Part shown: positions 37,762-46,600 of the stretch, in pieces
Layout of the letters: the number at the start of each line of letters is the position of its first letter
Numbering within the stretch: position 1 is the first letter of the stretch
Assembly: GCF_900182915.1 (NCBI RefSeq)
Contig: NZ_FXUG01000003.1
Location: 514,089 to 578,088, forward strand
Source: Neorhodopirellula lusitana
GTDB lineage: Bacteria; Planctomycetota; Planctomycetia; Pirellulales; Pirellulaceae
Direction of reading: 5' to 3'
Length of the DNA stretch: 64,000 bases
Translations under genes and position numbers: made by a program
The notes under the pieces: model-generated
Told to the model about the DNA's origin: nothing
The model's database searches: none
The model's input: only the letters and a program-made list of their open reading frames with translations

Positions 37762-40700
37762 GGTTGATCTTCCCCTTGTCCAGCGGGTGCCGATCTAGCC
37801 GCCTCTGCGGAGATCGCTTGAAAATACGCTTCAACGGCTGGACGATACGACAATGGCACGGTGGCTTTACGATCCTGGATCCCATCGTCATTACGTCGCG
37901 CACGCAAACTTCCCCACTGTCCATCAATGCGTGCCTGAGCAGCCGCATCCAACATGCCGCCGCTGGGCATCTTCTGTCCCTCACCGGACTCGTTACCTGG
38001 TTCACCGAGCTGCCCAAACGGATCATCGCTGGCCGAGTCCCCGGATGAATCCGATGAGTTATTGGCGGACTCCTGCGACGACGGCCCATCGCTCTTGTTT
38101 TTTCCAGCATCAGCGATCTGCTGGAGTTGTCGCTGGCGTTTAGCGGCCAGCTCACGGATCGCTTGCTGAGCAGCCGCGGCCAAGGTCGACGATGCATCCC
38201 CAGCGGTAGGCTTGCCCTGCGGTGACGGTTGACCGTTAGGTGAACCCTCCGAAGACTGGCTCGATGAGTTCTCCGACGACTCGCCATTGGACTGGTCGCT
38301 CGATTCGGCGGACGAGCGGTTCGCACTTGATTGTTCAGCCGCTTCACCAGTCTCGTCTTCCGAACTCGGCTGCTGTTGCTTGAACGCCTCCTGCGCCAAT
38401 GCCTGTAATTGGTTCCTCGCCTGAATACTGCGGTCCAACTCGTCCAGCGTTCTCGCCAGCTTCTCCGAACGACTCGCCTCCGCAGCCGTCCCAGTTGACT
38501 CCAAATCCTTCGAAGCCTCAGGACTGGGATTCGACTGTGATGAAGCCTCTCGAATCTCGGACAACTGAGTCGCGTTTGCCAACAACTCGGCGGCAGCATC
38601 CTGCAACCGTTCGCCAGCCTGTTTCGCGGGTGCCGACGATTCCGAGTTTGCATCTTCCCTTTGCGCCGGTGGCCTCTCCGGCTCCGCTGTCCGATCAGGC
38701 TCCGTTGTCCGATCAGGGTCCGGGCTACCATCCGGCAAACTCGTCAAAGCATCCAGCGACTCCACCGCCCGCTTCATCGGGTCATCATGGACCGCCGACA
38801 GATCATCCGCAGCTTCGGACAGCACCTTTGCTGCTTGTGGCTTGCCAAGTCGCTGCTCATGCCTAGCTGCCCGACGCAAATCCTCGCTCGCCTGACGAAT
38901 CGCACGATTGACTTGGGCTTGTTTTCCAGAAAGCTCCTTGGATCGCCTCGGCAAAGGCGACAACGACGCAGCCAGTTCGGATTGATCTTCCAACTGTTTC
39001 AAACTGTCGACAACTCGGGACAATTCGCCGACCGACTTCCCCGTCACCCGCGCCAACAACTCTGCCTTCGGGTCTTTCGCTTCCAGATCCTGCACCGACT
39101 TTTTTCTTTCTGTGCTAAGGCGATCAATCGCTTCCTGCTCGGCGAGACCCGCCGCCTGCTGAGTCAGCTTGGTCTGTTTAACGGAAGCCTCCGCTGCGTC
39201 GACTCGCTGACGACTCTCGGTGGCCCCTCGCTGCGCCCAATCGGCATCAGCATGCTTCTTCAACTGCTCATCCGCTTGCCGGAGTTGCTGATGAGCGTTG
39301 GCCAACTCTTTTTCACTGTTCTGGACGCGACGCTTTGCTTCATCGCGTCGATACTTCCAGTTCTTGGATTGCTCGGTCAAAGACTTCAGCCACAAATTCT
39401 GCGTACGACGCTGAGCCGACTCCAACTGTCGAGCGCGTTGTTGACGTTCCTTTTCCGTCTTGTACACCTCTTCATCTGATTGCGATGTAGCCGTTTCCTG
39501 GACCGGTTGAACGTCCGCAACGGCGCGACCAAGCGACTCCCGCAATTCCACAACGGCCTTCTCCAAATCGTCCAACAACGAGTCATCGCCTTGCACTTGC
39601 GCCGCGCGTTCCAAGGCTTCGCGAACTTGCAAACGTGATTCGCTGATAACATCCAACGCCTTCGAATCCTGTTTCCAAACGCTCGCATTTTCAGCCATGC
39701 CCAACCAATGATCGTTGACTGCCCGAGCTTGATCCACCATTGCTTGGAACTGATCTCGCAACTGACGCTTGCGTTCCCAAAACGCCGCGTCCGACTTTTC
39801 CAATTCGCTACGAAGGTTCTGTTCCTGTTGCGCCACGGATCGAACGGTCTGCTCGACGGCCGCGACGGTTTCCTGAGAAATCTCAGCCAGGTCGTTCTGC
39901 ATGGCCTGATCACGAGCAAGTTGCCGTTCAAGTTTTTTGAGCAACTCCTCAGGCGATTCGTTAGCGGCACGACTCGTCGACTCAGCATTCTGGGCATCGT
40001 CGGCAGCTTCATTTGACGGGACACCACCTCGCAAGTCCTGCCGCGTCGATTCAACCGATGCTCCCGAATCCGCGGCATCAAAATGCTCAGCCGCCGTCTG
40101 AAGAGTTTCAGAAAGCTCATCCAGGCTATTCGCCTTCTCCGCCCCCGAAGCTGGCTTTGCACCGGAAGGGTCAGCGATCGATTCGCCTGTATCCGACTCG
40201 CCTGCTTCAATTCGATCTGCGTTCGCAATCGCCTCCATCAAGTCAGCGATTTTTGCAATCGTGGCATCGGCATCGCGAGCCAATTCTCGTTGAGATTCAT
40301 CGCGGTAGTCGGCAGTATTCGCGCGATCCGCCAGGTTTTCCACCACCGCATCAATGTACTCTTCTAAACGCTTCTGATCCGCCTCGGCAGATGGAGGATC
40401 CCCGCCGCCACCCTCCTGCGTCGACTGCTTCTTCGCTTCTTCTGCAGCACGTCGAGCCAACTCGCCGGTTGTGGGCAAGAGCTGCCGCAAACGCGAACGT
40501 GCGTCTTCCATCGCCTTCTCAATTATCGGCAAACCAGCTTGGTAGCGGCTTGCCATTCGCTGCACCGGATCGGTCACCGAAAGAAAATCCCCCAATTCGT
40601 TCCGGCGTGATGTCATCCACTGCCGCGACTGCTGGAAGTCTTGATCCCAACGGGCATCTTGCAAGTCCGAGATCACATCCGCCTCGACGCCGGACTCACG

Positions 40701-43700
40701 CAACCTCTGCAGCGGCACTTCGCTGACTACGTGAAAGTGTTCCAATCTGGCCGTCTGATGGATGAGTGCATCGACAACACTCTGACCATAACGTTCCCGG
40801 TCCGCCAGATCCTGAAGCTGACGTGCCAGCCGAATGACCTGTTGGCCCGACTCGAGTATCGCGGCAGATTCAACGAGAACCCTCCAAGTACCGTCAATCG
40901 TCTGTTCCGGCAGAGGTTCAAAATCAACCTTGGTAATTACCTGCAGCGAATTCCGAATCAACTTCCAATCCGATGCGGCTTGGACCATCGAATCCCTTCG
41001 AGATCGTTCCACCACTTCCATCCGTTGGTAAGCATTCGTCGCCAGATCCAGGTTCGCGTCGTATTCAAACTGAAGTTCCCGATCGCGTTGACTGGCTGCG
41101 TCAAGTTCGCTTGTATCTTGACGCAATCTTGCTTTGCGAACTTGATCGCCTGCATGCCTCCAGTCTCGACGAGCTTTCTGAACAGACTCGATCATTCGAG
41201 ACGACTGAGATTCACGACGATTGAGCTCCCTCGTGTTGGCGGCGAGCCGTTGAAAGACTTCGCTCTGCAAAAGATGCCGCATGACCCTGGAACGCAACTG
41301 ATCAGTGGCGTCCTGCATGGATTCTCGAAAATGAATCACGACGTCAGGATCACGATCAAGCAACAGCTTCCCATGAATTTCTTCGACCCGCTCGGCAATC
41401 TCTCCCAATTGCCGATGCAAGTTATCTTGATAGCGTCTGGAACTGAGCGGCAAGTCTTTTTCCATTCCCGACAACAGGTCATCAACTTGATGGAGACGTT
41501 CAACAATCAATTCAGCTTGCCCGGGTAAACGCTCAATCGGGACCGTCGCATTCGGATCGGCGATCAACCCCATATTGGACTCAATCGACAATAGATCTTT
41601 CAGCACACCCGCGCTCAACTCCAACGACAACATCCATCCAGACATTTCCGCCGCTTGTTTGGCCGCCTTTTCAGATCTCGATGCCACGCCGGCAACTTGC
41701 TGCACGACAGGACTGCGACGTCCTTTAGTACCATCGCTTTGCGTTTGATTTAACTTGGCCGCTTCATTGGACAAGGCCCACTGATTCAAGCAACGGTCAA
41801 GCTCCCACACGGATTGAAAAGCGAAGTGATCCAGTGCCACCCATCGATCCGATTCCACGGAATCGCTAGTCCGGGAAACCAGTTCCGCGATGGACACCAA
41901 CGGCGAGGCATCCGGTCCAGTGTCTATCGTCGTCTGGAAGTCGTCATCGGCTATGACTGGAATCCCGCTGATCTCACTCCAACGAGATCGCAAGTCCGCC
42001 ACCCGTGCAGACCATTCCGGTTCCAAGATGACGACGTCATTTTCTTCCGCTTTGCCCTTCTGGCTCGCAAGCTGAACCTCACCCGCCAAGTCAGCCAGTT
42101 CGTTCAACCAGGCCTGCGTTCGCCTCACCAAAACACGATATCCACGCAATCGCTCATGACGGTCTGCATCAAAATCGCTGCCCGCAATGAACACTTCCAT
42201 CCAAGGTGAAGCTCCACGATTGCCAGCACGATCGACGGCGACCAATCGAGTCTTCAACAAGGAACCGGACGGCAACGGCACGTCATCACCGGTTCCGGTC
42301 GAACGCATCATGTCCCACTGAATAGAAACGGGCGAGATCTGTCTGAAGGCTGGGAACTGCGACGCGGTGGTCTTCGCATCGTCCACTGCGACAACCGGAT
42401 TCAATGCAATGTTACGAGAAATCACTGGTCCATCATCCAACACGATCTGTTGAACATACTGGTCCATCGGCAAATCGTCTTCCAACATCCCACCGATTTT
42501 CAATACAGCCACCGGAGAAACGATTTGACGTTCCAATGTCCCCTCATTCCAAGTCGCAGTCGGTGCTTGATCGATTACCGGGTCGATGCTGAACCGTGGC
42601 GCAAAAGGATTGTTCAGTTCACTCTCGGTTCCGACGCTGTCGATCCGATACGATCCAGACGTTTTGATCGGCACTTGGTACTGAAATTCGGTTAGCGAAT
42701 CCTTCTCGCCAGATGCGGGAACTCGAGTCACGCTTCCGCGACCGCCAAACAACAACTCGACGTCACGAACAGGTTGGTCGAATTTCACAGTGACTTCCGC
42801 GACCGTTCCTACAAACGAAGACAGATCGCCATCGGGCTCTTCAACAACAAGATCCGCGAGCTTTGCATAATCTGGAAATCGATACCGTTTGTGGAATCCA
42901 ACCATCTTTGGGCGCGGACGAGGTGTTAACTGGTGCCACAGAGTTTCGGCATCGCCCGCCAGCACCCGGTAACTCACTGGGGCTTGATGAACCGGCAGGT
43001 TCACCGCAAACGTCTCACCGGCGCGGTCCTGTGTAGACGAATCCAACATTTGCCGGGGAGACATCACCAGCGACTCTACCGGCGTGGTTTCACTGCGCCA
43101 CTGAACGGTCACGTCCCCGTTGCCGAGGCGTTCAACCGCCACCGCGATCGCAACAAGATCCCCTTCCGCGACCGAACGCGACGCGGGCGAGGGACGTAAA
43201 ATCTGAATCTTCGTCAACGAAGCTCGCTCGATTGGAACAATTGGCAAGAAAGCCCGCGCCATCCGACGTGGCATCTGCCAGGAAGGAATCAGGCCACTCA
43301 CCAACATCAAACCAACAGCCGCTAACGCGCCGAACAAAGGTCGCCGGATCAACGACCAGGGCAACAGCTTTGGAATGGGAAGCTGACTGACCGCCGAGGC
43401 AACCTGATCTTGAAGCGCCTTGCGAAACTCAATCGAGCCATTCTCCGAATCGGTGTCACGTAACTCTACCGCCGAAATCATCTGCTCATGAAGCGCAGGG
43501 GTGGTCGTCTCGATACTTCGAGCGATCGCGGACCAATCCCGTTTTCGCGAATCTCGAATTCCAGATCGCCAAGCGGACGCGATCGCAATCGCATTCACAA
43601 CCAGGCTACCAACGACTCGCCAAGGCGTTGACCAACGCAAAAAGTGATCGGCCATCGCCAACAATGCCAATCCAAAAACCAAGACAGTAACGCCAATCGC

Positions 43701-43868
43701 CACGCCGCGAATTTTCAACAACCGAGCACGTCGATTCGCAAAACGTTCCAACGCCACCTGAGTCGGCAAACGTAAGGATGCCTCATGCGCACCGGTCTGC
43801 CCGCCCCCCGTGGCAGCGGATCGACGCATCATCACAGACGATGTTCCAAGCCCAGTTGCATCGCTCAT
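37758..43868 (-). CDS. Very large DUF4175-like membrane protein with long coiled coils
   Basis: A 2,036-residue protein. Two N-terminal membrane helices (GVAIGVTVLVFGLALLAMA at ~50-70; VVGSLVVNAIAIASAW at ~85-100) and a third near 175-195 (FGALAAVGLMLVSGLIPSW) precede beta-rich outer domains to ~600. This start resembles the DUF4175 family, known beside BatA/DUF58 genes in other bacteria. Residues ~600-1700 are predicted long coiled coils rich in Glu, Arg, Gln and Ala. Residues ~1700-1980 are low-complexity Ser/Glu/Gln/Asn (for example SSDQSNGESSENSSSQSSEG). Both ends overlap neighbours by 4 bp (ATGA), so it is co-translated with the VWA protein upstream and the cyclase-like protein downstream. 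Role unknown; a periplasm-spanning scaffold is a reasonable guess. DUF4175 assignment is by eye. Confidence 0.8.
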   Translation of the reverse strand: MSDATGLGTSSVMMRRSAATGGGQTGAHEASLRLPTQVALERFANRRARLLKIRGVAIGVTVLVFGLALLAMADHFLRWSTPWRVVGSLVVNAIAIASAWRSGIRDSRKRDWSAIARSIETTTPALHEQMISAVELRDTDSENGSIEFRKALQDQVASAVSQLPIPKLLPWSLIRRPLFGALAAVGLMLVSGLIPSWQMPRRMARAFLPIVPIERASLTKIQILRPSPASRSVAEGDLVAIAVAVERLGNGDVTVQWRSETTPVESLVMSPRQMLDSSTQDRAGETFAVNLPVHQAPVSYRVLAGDAETLWHQLTPRPRPKMVGFHKRYRFPDYAKLADLVVEEPDGDLSSFVGTVAEVTVKFDQPVRDVELLFGGRGSVTRVPASGEKDSLTEFQYQVPIKTSGSYRIDSVGTESELNNPFAPRFSIDPVIDQAPTATWNEGTLERQIVSPVAVLKIGGMLEDDLPMDQYVQQIVLDDGPVISRNIALNPVVAVDDAKTTASQFPAFRQISPVSIQWDMMRSTGTGDDVPLPSGSLLKTRLVAVDRAGNRGASPWMEVFIAGSDFDADRHERLRGYRVLVRRTQAWLNELADLAGEVQLASQKGKAEENDVVILEPEWSARVADLRSRWSEISGIPVIADDDFQTTIDTGPDASPLVSIAELVSRTSDSVESDRWVALDHFAFQSVWELDRCLNQWALSNEAAKLNQTQSDGTKGRRSPVVQQVAGVASRSEKAAKQAAEMSGWMLSLELSAGVLKDLLSIESNMGLIADPNATVPIERLPGQAELIVERLHQVDDLLSGMEKDLPLSSRRYQDNLHRQLGEIAERVEEIHGKLLLDRDPDVVIHFRESMQDATDQLRSRVMRHLLQSEVFQRLAANTRELNRRESQSSRMIESVQKARRDWRHAGDQVRKARLRQDTSELDAASQRDRELQFEYDANLDLATNAYQRMEVVERSRRDSMVQAASDWKLIRNSLQVITKVDFEPLPEQTIDGTWRVLVESAAILESGQQVIRLARQLQDLADRERYGQSVVDALIHQTARLEHFHVVSEVPLQRLRESGVEADVISDLQDARWDQDFQQSRQWMTSRRNELGDFLSVTDPVQRMASRYQAGLPIIEKAMEDARSRLRQLLPTTGELARRAAEEAKKQSTQEGGGGDPPSAEADQKRLEEYIDAVVENLADRANTADYRDESQRELARDADATIAKIADLMEAIANADRIEAGESDTGESIADPSGAKPASGAEKANSLDELSETLQTAAEHFDAADSGASVESTRQDLRGGVPSNEAADDAQNAESTSRAANESPEELLKKLERQLARDQAMQNDLAEISQETVAAVEQTVRSVAQQEQNLRSELEKSDAAFWERKRQLRDQFQAMVDQARAVNDHWLGMAENASVWKQDSKALDVISESRLQVREALERAAQVQGDDSLLDDLEKAVVELRESLGRAVADVQPVQETATSQSDEEVYKTEKERQQRARQLESAQRRTQNLWLKSLTEQSKNWKYRRDEAKRRVQNSEKELANAHQQLRQADEQLKKHADADWAQRGATESRQRVDAAEASVKQTKLTQQAAGLAEQEAIDRLSTERKKSVQDLEAKDPKAELLARVTGKSVGELSRVVDSLKQLEDQSELAASLSPLPRRSKELSGKQAQVNRAIRQASEDLRRAARHEQRLGKPQAAKVLSEAADDLSAVHDDPMKRAVESLDALTSLPDGSPDPDRTTEPDRTAEPERPPAQREDANSESSAPAKQAGERLQDAAAELLANATQLSEIREASSQSNPSPEASKDLESTGTAAEASRSEKLARTLDELDRSIQARNQLQALAQEAFKQQQPSSEDETGEAAEQSSANRSSAESSDQSNGESSENSSSQSSEGSPNGQPSPQGKPTAGDASSTLAAAAQQAIRELAAKRQRQLQQIADAGKNKSDGPSSQESANNSSDSSGDSASDDPFGQLGEPGNESGEGQKMPSGGMLDAAAQARIDGQWGSLRARRNDDGIQDRKATVPLSYRPAVEAYFQAISAEAARSAPAGQGEDQP

Positions 43869-46600
43869 GCCAAACCTGCCTTCTTACGAAAGTACCATTC
43901 CAAACTCAGCAGCCCCATGATCGCCAAGAACACCCACCACGACTGCATCAGAGCGGTGTCCGTCTCAACAATTCGCCCACGCGAAAGCGGTTTAAGCAAC
44001 TCGACAAGTTCGTCCGCAGATGATTCATGGACATACACTCCGCCACCCGCTTGAGCGATTCGCTGCAGGGCGGGCTCATCGACCGAAAGTCGATCCAGTT
44101 CAGTCGATCTCGGCGCCGTCACCCAAATGGGCGAAGACGCTTTCAAAGCTGTCGCGTCGTAACCGCTGGCACGCACGCGCACGTCGTACTTCCCAACCGC
44201 CAAGGGTTCACTTTGGGCGACGTAGGTTTGACGCTGGGCATTGTCCAACTGCATGGGAATTGTCGCCACCACCTGATCGTCCTGTAACAAGATCGCGTCA
44301 ACGGTCGTTCCCAAACGGTGCTCTCCCACATGCTGAACTCCTACAGTCTGCGATCCCACCGCCTGAACACCCTGAACACCGGTTTCCGAGTCCAAATCGA
44401 ACGAACTGGGATTCATTTCCTGGTCTGGCTTGATCCTCGCACGGATCGTGACAGGCTGTCCCAATTCGTAGTCGATCTTATCCGTACCAATCGAAACAAA
44501 CTCATCGCTGACCGCATATGGGGGTTGCATCGCCGCCGTCAACAATTGATTCCAAAACCGGCGATGCAATCGACCTTCCACCTTGTACCGCCATCGCCAA
44601 GTCTGATCCGACGCAAGATAAAACACACGGCCTGAACCAAATAAGCGGGTCACCAACCACGGCGACTTTTGCTTGCTGTCATCAATCGCTTGCACCCAAA
44701 CTTCGGCATCCTCGGAAGCACGCACCGGAACCATAAAACGGGGCCCCGGCATTTGTCCCCGCAAGCCAGAAACCTCATTGGACTCCAGCAATAGAACCGG
44801 ATGAGATCGCCCCGCATCGGTGGGCTCCAGTTGATATTTTGTTGAGCCAACACTTTTCGTTATCCCTTCGCCCGGTTCCATCACACGAACCGGGATCAAC
44901 TGAGCCATCGCGGTACGCGCCGCGACTTGCCCACCAAGATTCGTTTGGCCAGCATCCTCCTCCGATTCAATTCCTCCGGCGTTCATTCCAATCCAAGTCC
45001 CGATCCGCTGGTAACGCCCGTCAACCACGATCAGCCCACCACCTCGCGACACAAACTCGCTCAGGTGACGAGCGTCCTCCGCCGTCCACTGGTCTGGCGG
45101 AATCTCACCCAGGATGACCGCGTCGTAGCGTCCCCATGACCGTGATGAATCGGGAAGTTGGCCTGGCATCTCGCCCCGCTCAACCATTAACTCGTCCGTC
45201 CCCGCACCAAACAGAATGGAATCCACTTGCCATGCTGGATCTCGCGAAAAGAGGTTGCGTAAATAACGGGTCTCCCAACGCGACGAACCATCCAGAATCA
45301 ATAGCCGTCGATCTCGACTCGCAGCGGCAACGCGAAAATCAAAGTGATCATTCGCCGATTTCAGATCAATCGCCGGAATCGAATCGCTGCCAGAATCGTT
45401 CGCTGGTACGACCGCCACCTCCGCCGTCAACGAAAGCACAACACTGTCTCGGTCAACGCCACGCAGGTCGCCTGAACGGATCGCTTCCATCAGCGTCTCG
45501 ACCGCAAAGTCAAATGGAACCGCCGTCTTTCCATCCGCTTCAATCGTGACAACATCCTCCCAAACAACCGCATCGCCACCACGAATCTGCACCCGTAGCG
45601 TTTGCTGTCCAACACCGAAGTGTTTCAGCCAAACCTGTCCCGCTAAACGTCCGTCATCGGCAACTCGCTCGGGTGCATCGACATCCACCACCCCCACGTC
45701 CGGTGTTTCATCCAAACTTCCAAAGCCGACGGCATGAACCTGCCAGCCCACTTTGGCAAGCTGATCCGCAAGTCCAGCCGCATCGGCCTCGCCGACGCTG
45801 TCGCGTCCATCGGACATCAACACCAAAACACGGTTGGATCCCGCATCGTCCGATGGGCCGTCCACTCCTTCACTCGCCGAGGTGCCATCACGAGCCGCCT
45901 GATCCGCAACCGCTTGCAACGGTGCCGACAAATTCGTTCTTAAGCCGTCAGCGACTTCCAACCAACCAGCCGCGTCCGCCTCTTCAGTTTCAGGTTGGTC
46001 TCCGGTGAAGTCGCCCCCAACCTCATCCAGACTCTCCGAACTCCACACCCGTTTAGCCACTTCATCGAACGCAACCACGTCCATCAAATGCGTCGATTTC
46101 AAATTGTTGATCCAACCAGCTTGATCGGCCTCGCCCCACAAACGATCCACCGCACGCCGCAGACGATTTCGTGGCGAATTTGCGACGCGTGACTCGCCCC
46201 ACTCGCCCCACTCGCCCCACTCGCCCCACTCGCCCCACTCGTCACCCGCCGACTGCGAATCTCGTTCGCCCATACTGAGTGATCGATCAACGGCCCACAC
46301 CACCGTCGAGGGTGTTCCAACGACTTGCCGTCGATGCCAAACCGGAGCGGCAAGCAACAACAACGCCAACACAACCGCCGTGCTACGGATCCCCGGAAGC
46401 AACCACGACCATGGCGCCGCCACCCCCCGCATCTCACGCAGGTACAAAACCAACACAGAAACACCAAGAACCACCGCGGCCACGGCCACTAACCACACCG
46501 GCCAGTCAGTCGCCAAACGCAACCCGCCTATCAGCTTCGCCGAGGCAGGATCAAGCATGGTCGCCTGCTTAAATAGATTCCCCAAATCAAGCCCAATCAC
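43865..46600 (-). CDS. Membrane VWA-domain protein with glutamine-amidotransferase-like domain
   Basis: A 911-residue inner-membrane protein. Two N-terminal helices (~33-55 and ~68-85) are followed by a von Willebrand A domain whose MIDAS is AVDRSLSM, with a later VLVLMSDGRDS. A WGE-type tandem repeat interrupts the domain right after the MIDAS. Residues ~400-650 look like a class-I glutamine-amidotransferase-like fold (YDAVILGEIPPDQW, SEFVSRGGGLIVVDG), common in these proteins and probably non-catalytic; I see no Cys-His-Glu triad. A beta-rich region follows, and a C-terminal helix (WWVFLAIMGLLSLEWYF) ends at basic residues. It overlaps its neighbours by 4 bp on both sides. VWA proteins of this type assemble with MoxR ATPases and DUF58 proteins. 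Confidence 0.88.
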   Translation of the reverse strand: MIGLDLGNLFKQATMLDPASAKLIGGLRLATDWPVWLVAVAAVVLGVSVLVLYLREMRGVAAPWSWLLPGIRSTAVVLALLLLAAPVWHRRQVVGTPSTVVWAVDRSLSMGERDSQSAGDEWGEWGEWGEWGEWGESRVANSPRNRLRRAVDRLWGEADQAGWINNLKSTHLMDVVAFDEVAKRVWSSESLDEVGGDFTGDQPETEEADAAGWLEVADGLRTNLSAPLQAVADQAARDGTSASEGVDGPSDDAGSNRVLVLMSDGRDSVGEADAAGLADQLAKVGWQVHAVGFGSLDETPDVGVVDVDAPERVADDGRLAGQVWLKHFGVGQQTLRVQIRGGDAVVWEDVVTIEADGKTAVPFDFAVETLMEAIRSGDLRGVDRDSVVLSLTAEVAVVPANDSGSDSIPAIDLKSANDHFDFRVAAASRDRRLLILDGSSRWETRYLRNLFSRDPAWQVDSILFGAGTDELMVERGEMPGQLPDSSRSWGRYDAVILGEIPPDQWTAEDARHLSEFVSRGGGLIVVDGRYQRIGTWIGMNAGGIESEEDAGQTNLGGQVAARTAMAQLIPVRVMEPGEGITKSVGSTKYQLEPTDAGRSHPVLLLESNEVSGLRGQMPGPRFMVPVRASEDAEVWVQAIDDSKQKSPWLVTRLFGSGRVFYLASDQTWRWRYKVEGRLHRRFWNQLLTAAMQPPYAVSDEFVSIGTDKIDYELGQPVTIRARIKPDQEMNPSSFDLDSETGVQGVQAVGSQTVGVQHVGEHRLGTTVDAILLQDDQVVATIPMQLDNAQRQTYVAQSEPLAVGKYDVRVRASGYDATALKASSPIWVTAPRSTELDRLSVDEPALQRIAQAGGGVYVHESSADELVELLKPLSRGRIVETDTALMQSWWVFLAIMGLLSLEWYFRKKAGLA
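46192..46236 (-). repeat. Tandem 9-bp repeat, five perfect copies, coding for (WGE)n
   Basis: ACTCGCCCC is repeated five times without change, followed by a degenerate sixth unit. On the coding strand this gives DEWGEWGEWGEWGEWGES inside the VWA domain, directly after the MIDAS. Perfect copies at DNA level point to recent slippage. Confidence 0.95.

Noticed and set aside
37730..38731. Minus-strand frame of 333 codons overlapping the end of the 2,036-residue gene
   Set aside because: Alternative frame through Ser/Gln/Glu low-complexity coding DNA, giving an Arg-rich product; the annotated frame continues cleanly to the ATGA overlap.
38661..39479. Plus-strand frame of 272 codons inside the 2,036-residue gene
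   Set aside because: Antisense shadow of coiled-coil coding sequence; Leu/Arg/Gln-rich nonsense translation.
40641..41528. Plus-strand frame of 295 codons inside the 2,036-residue gene
   Set aside because: Antisense shadow; no domain and the opposite frame is clearly coding.
46192..46245. Possible CRISPR-like array
   Set aside because: Unit length is 9 bp with no spacers and it lies in frame inside a coding region, so it is a protein-coding minisatellite.
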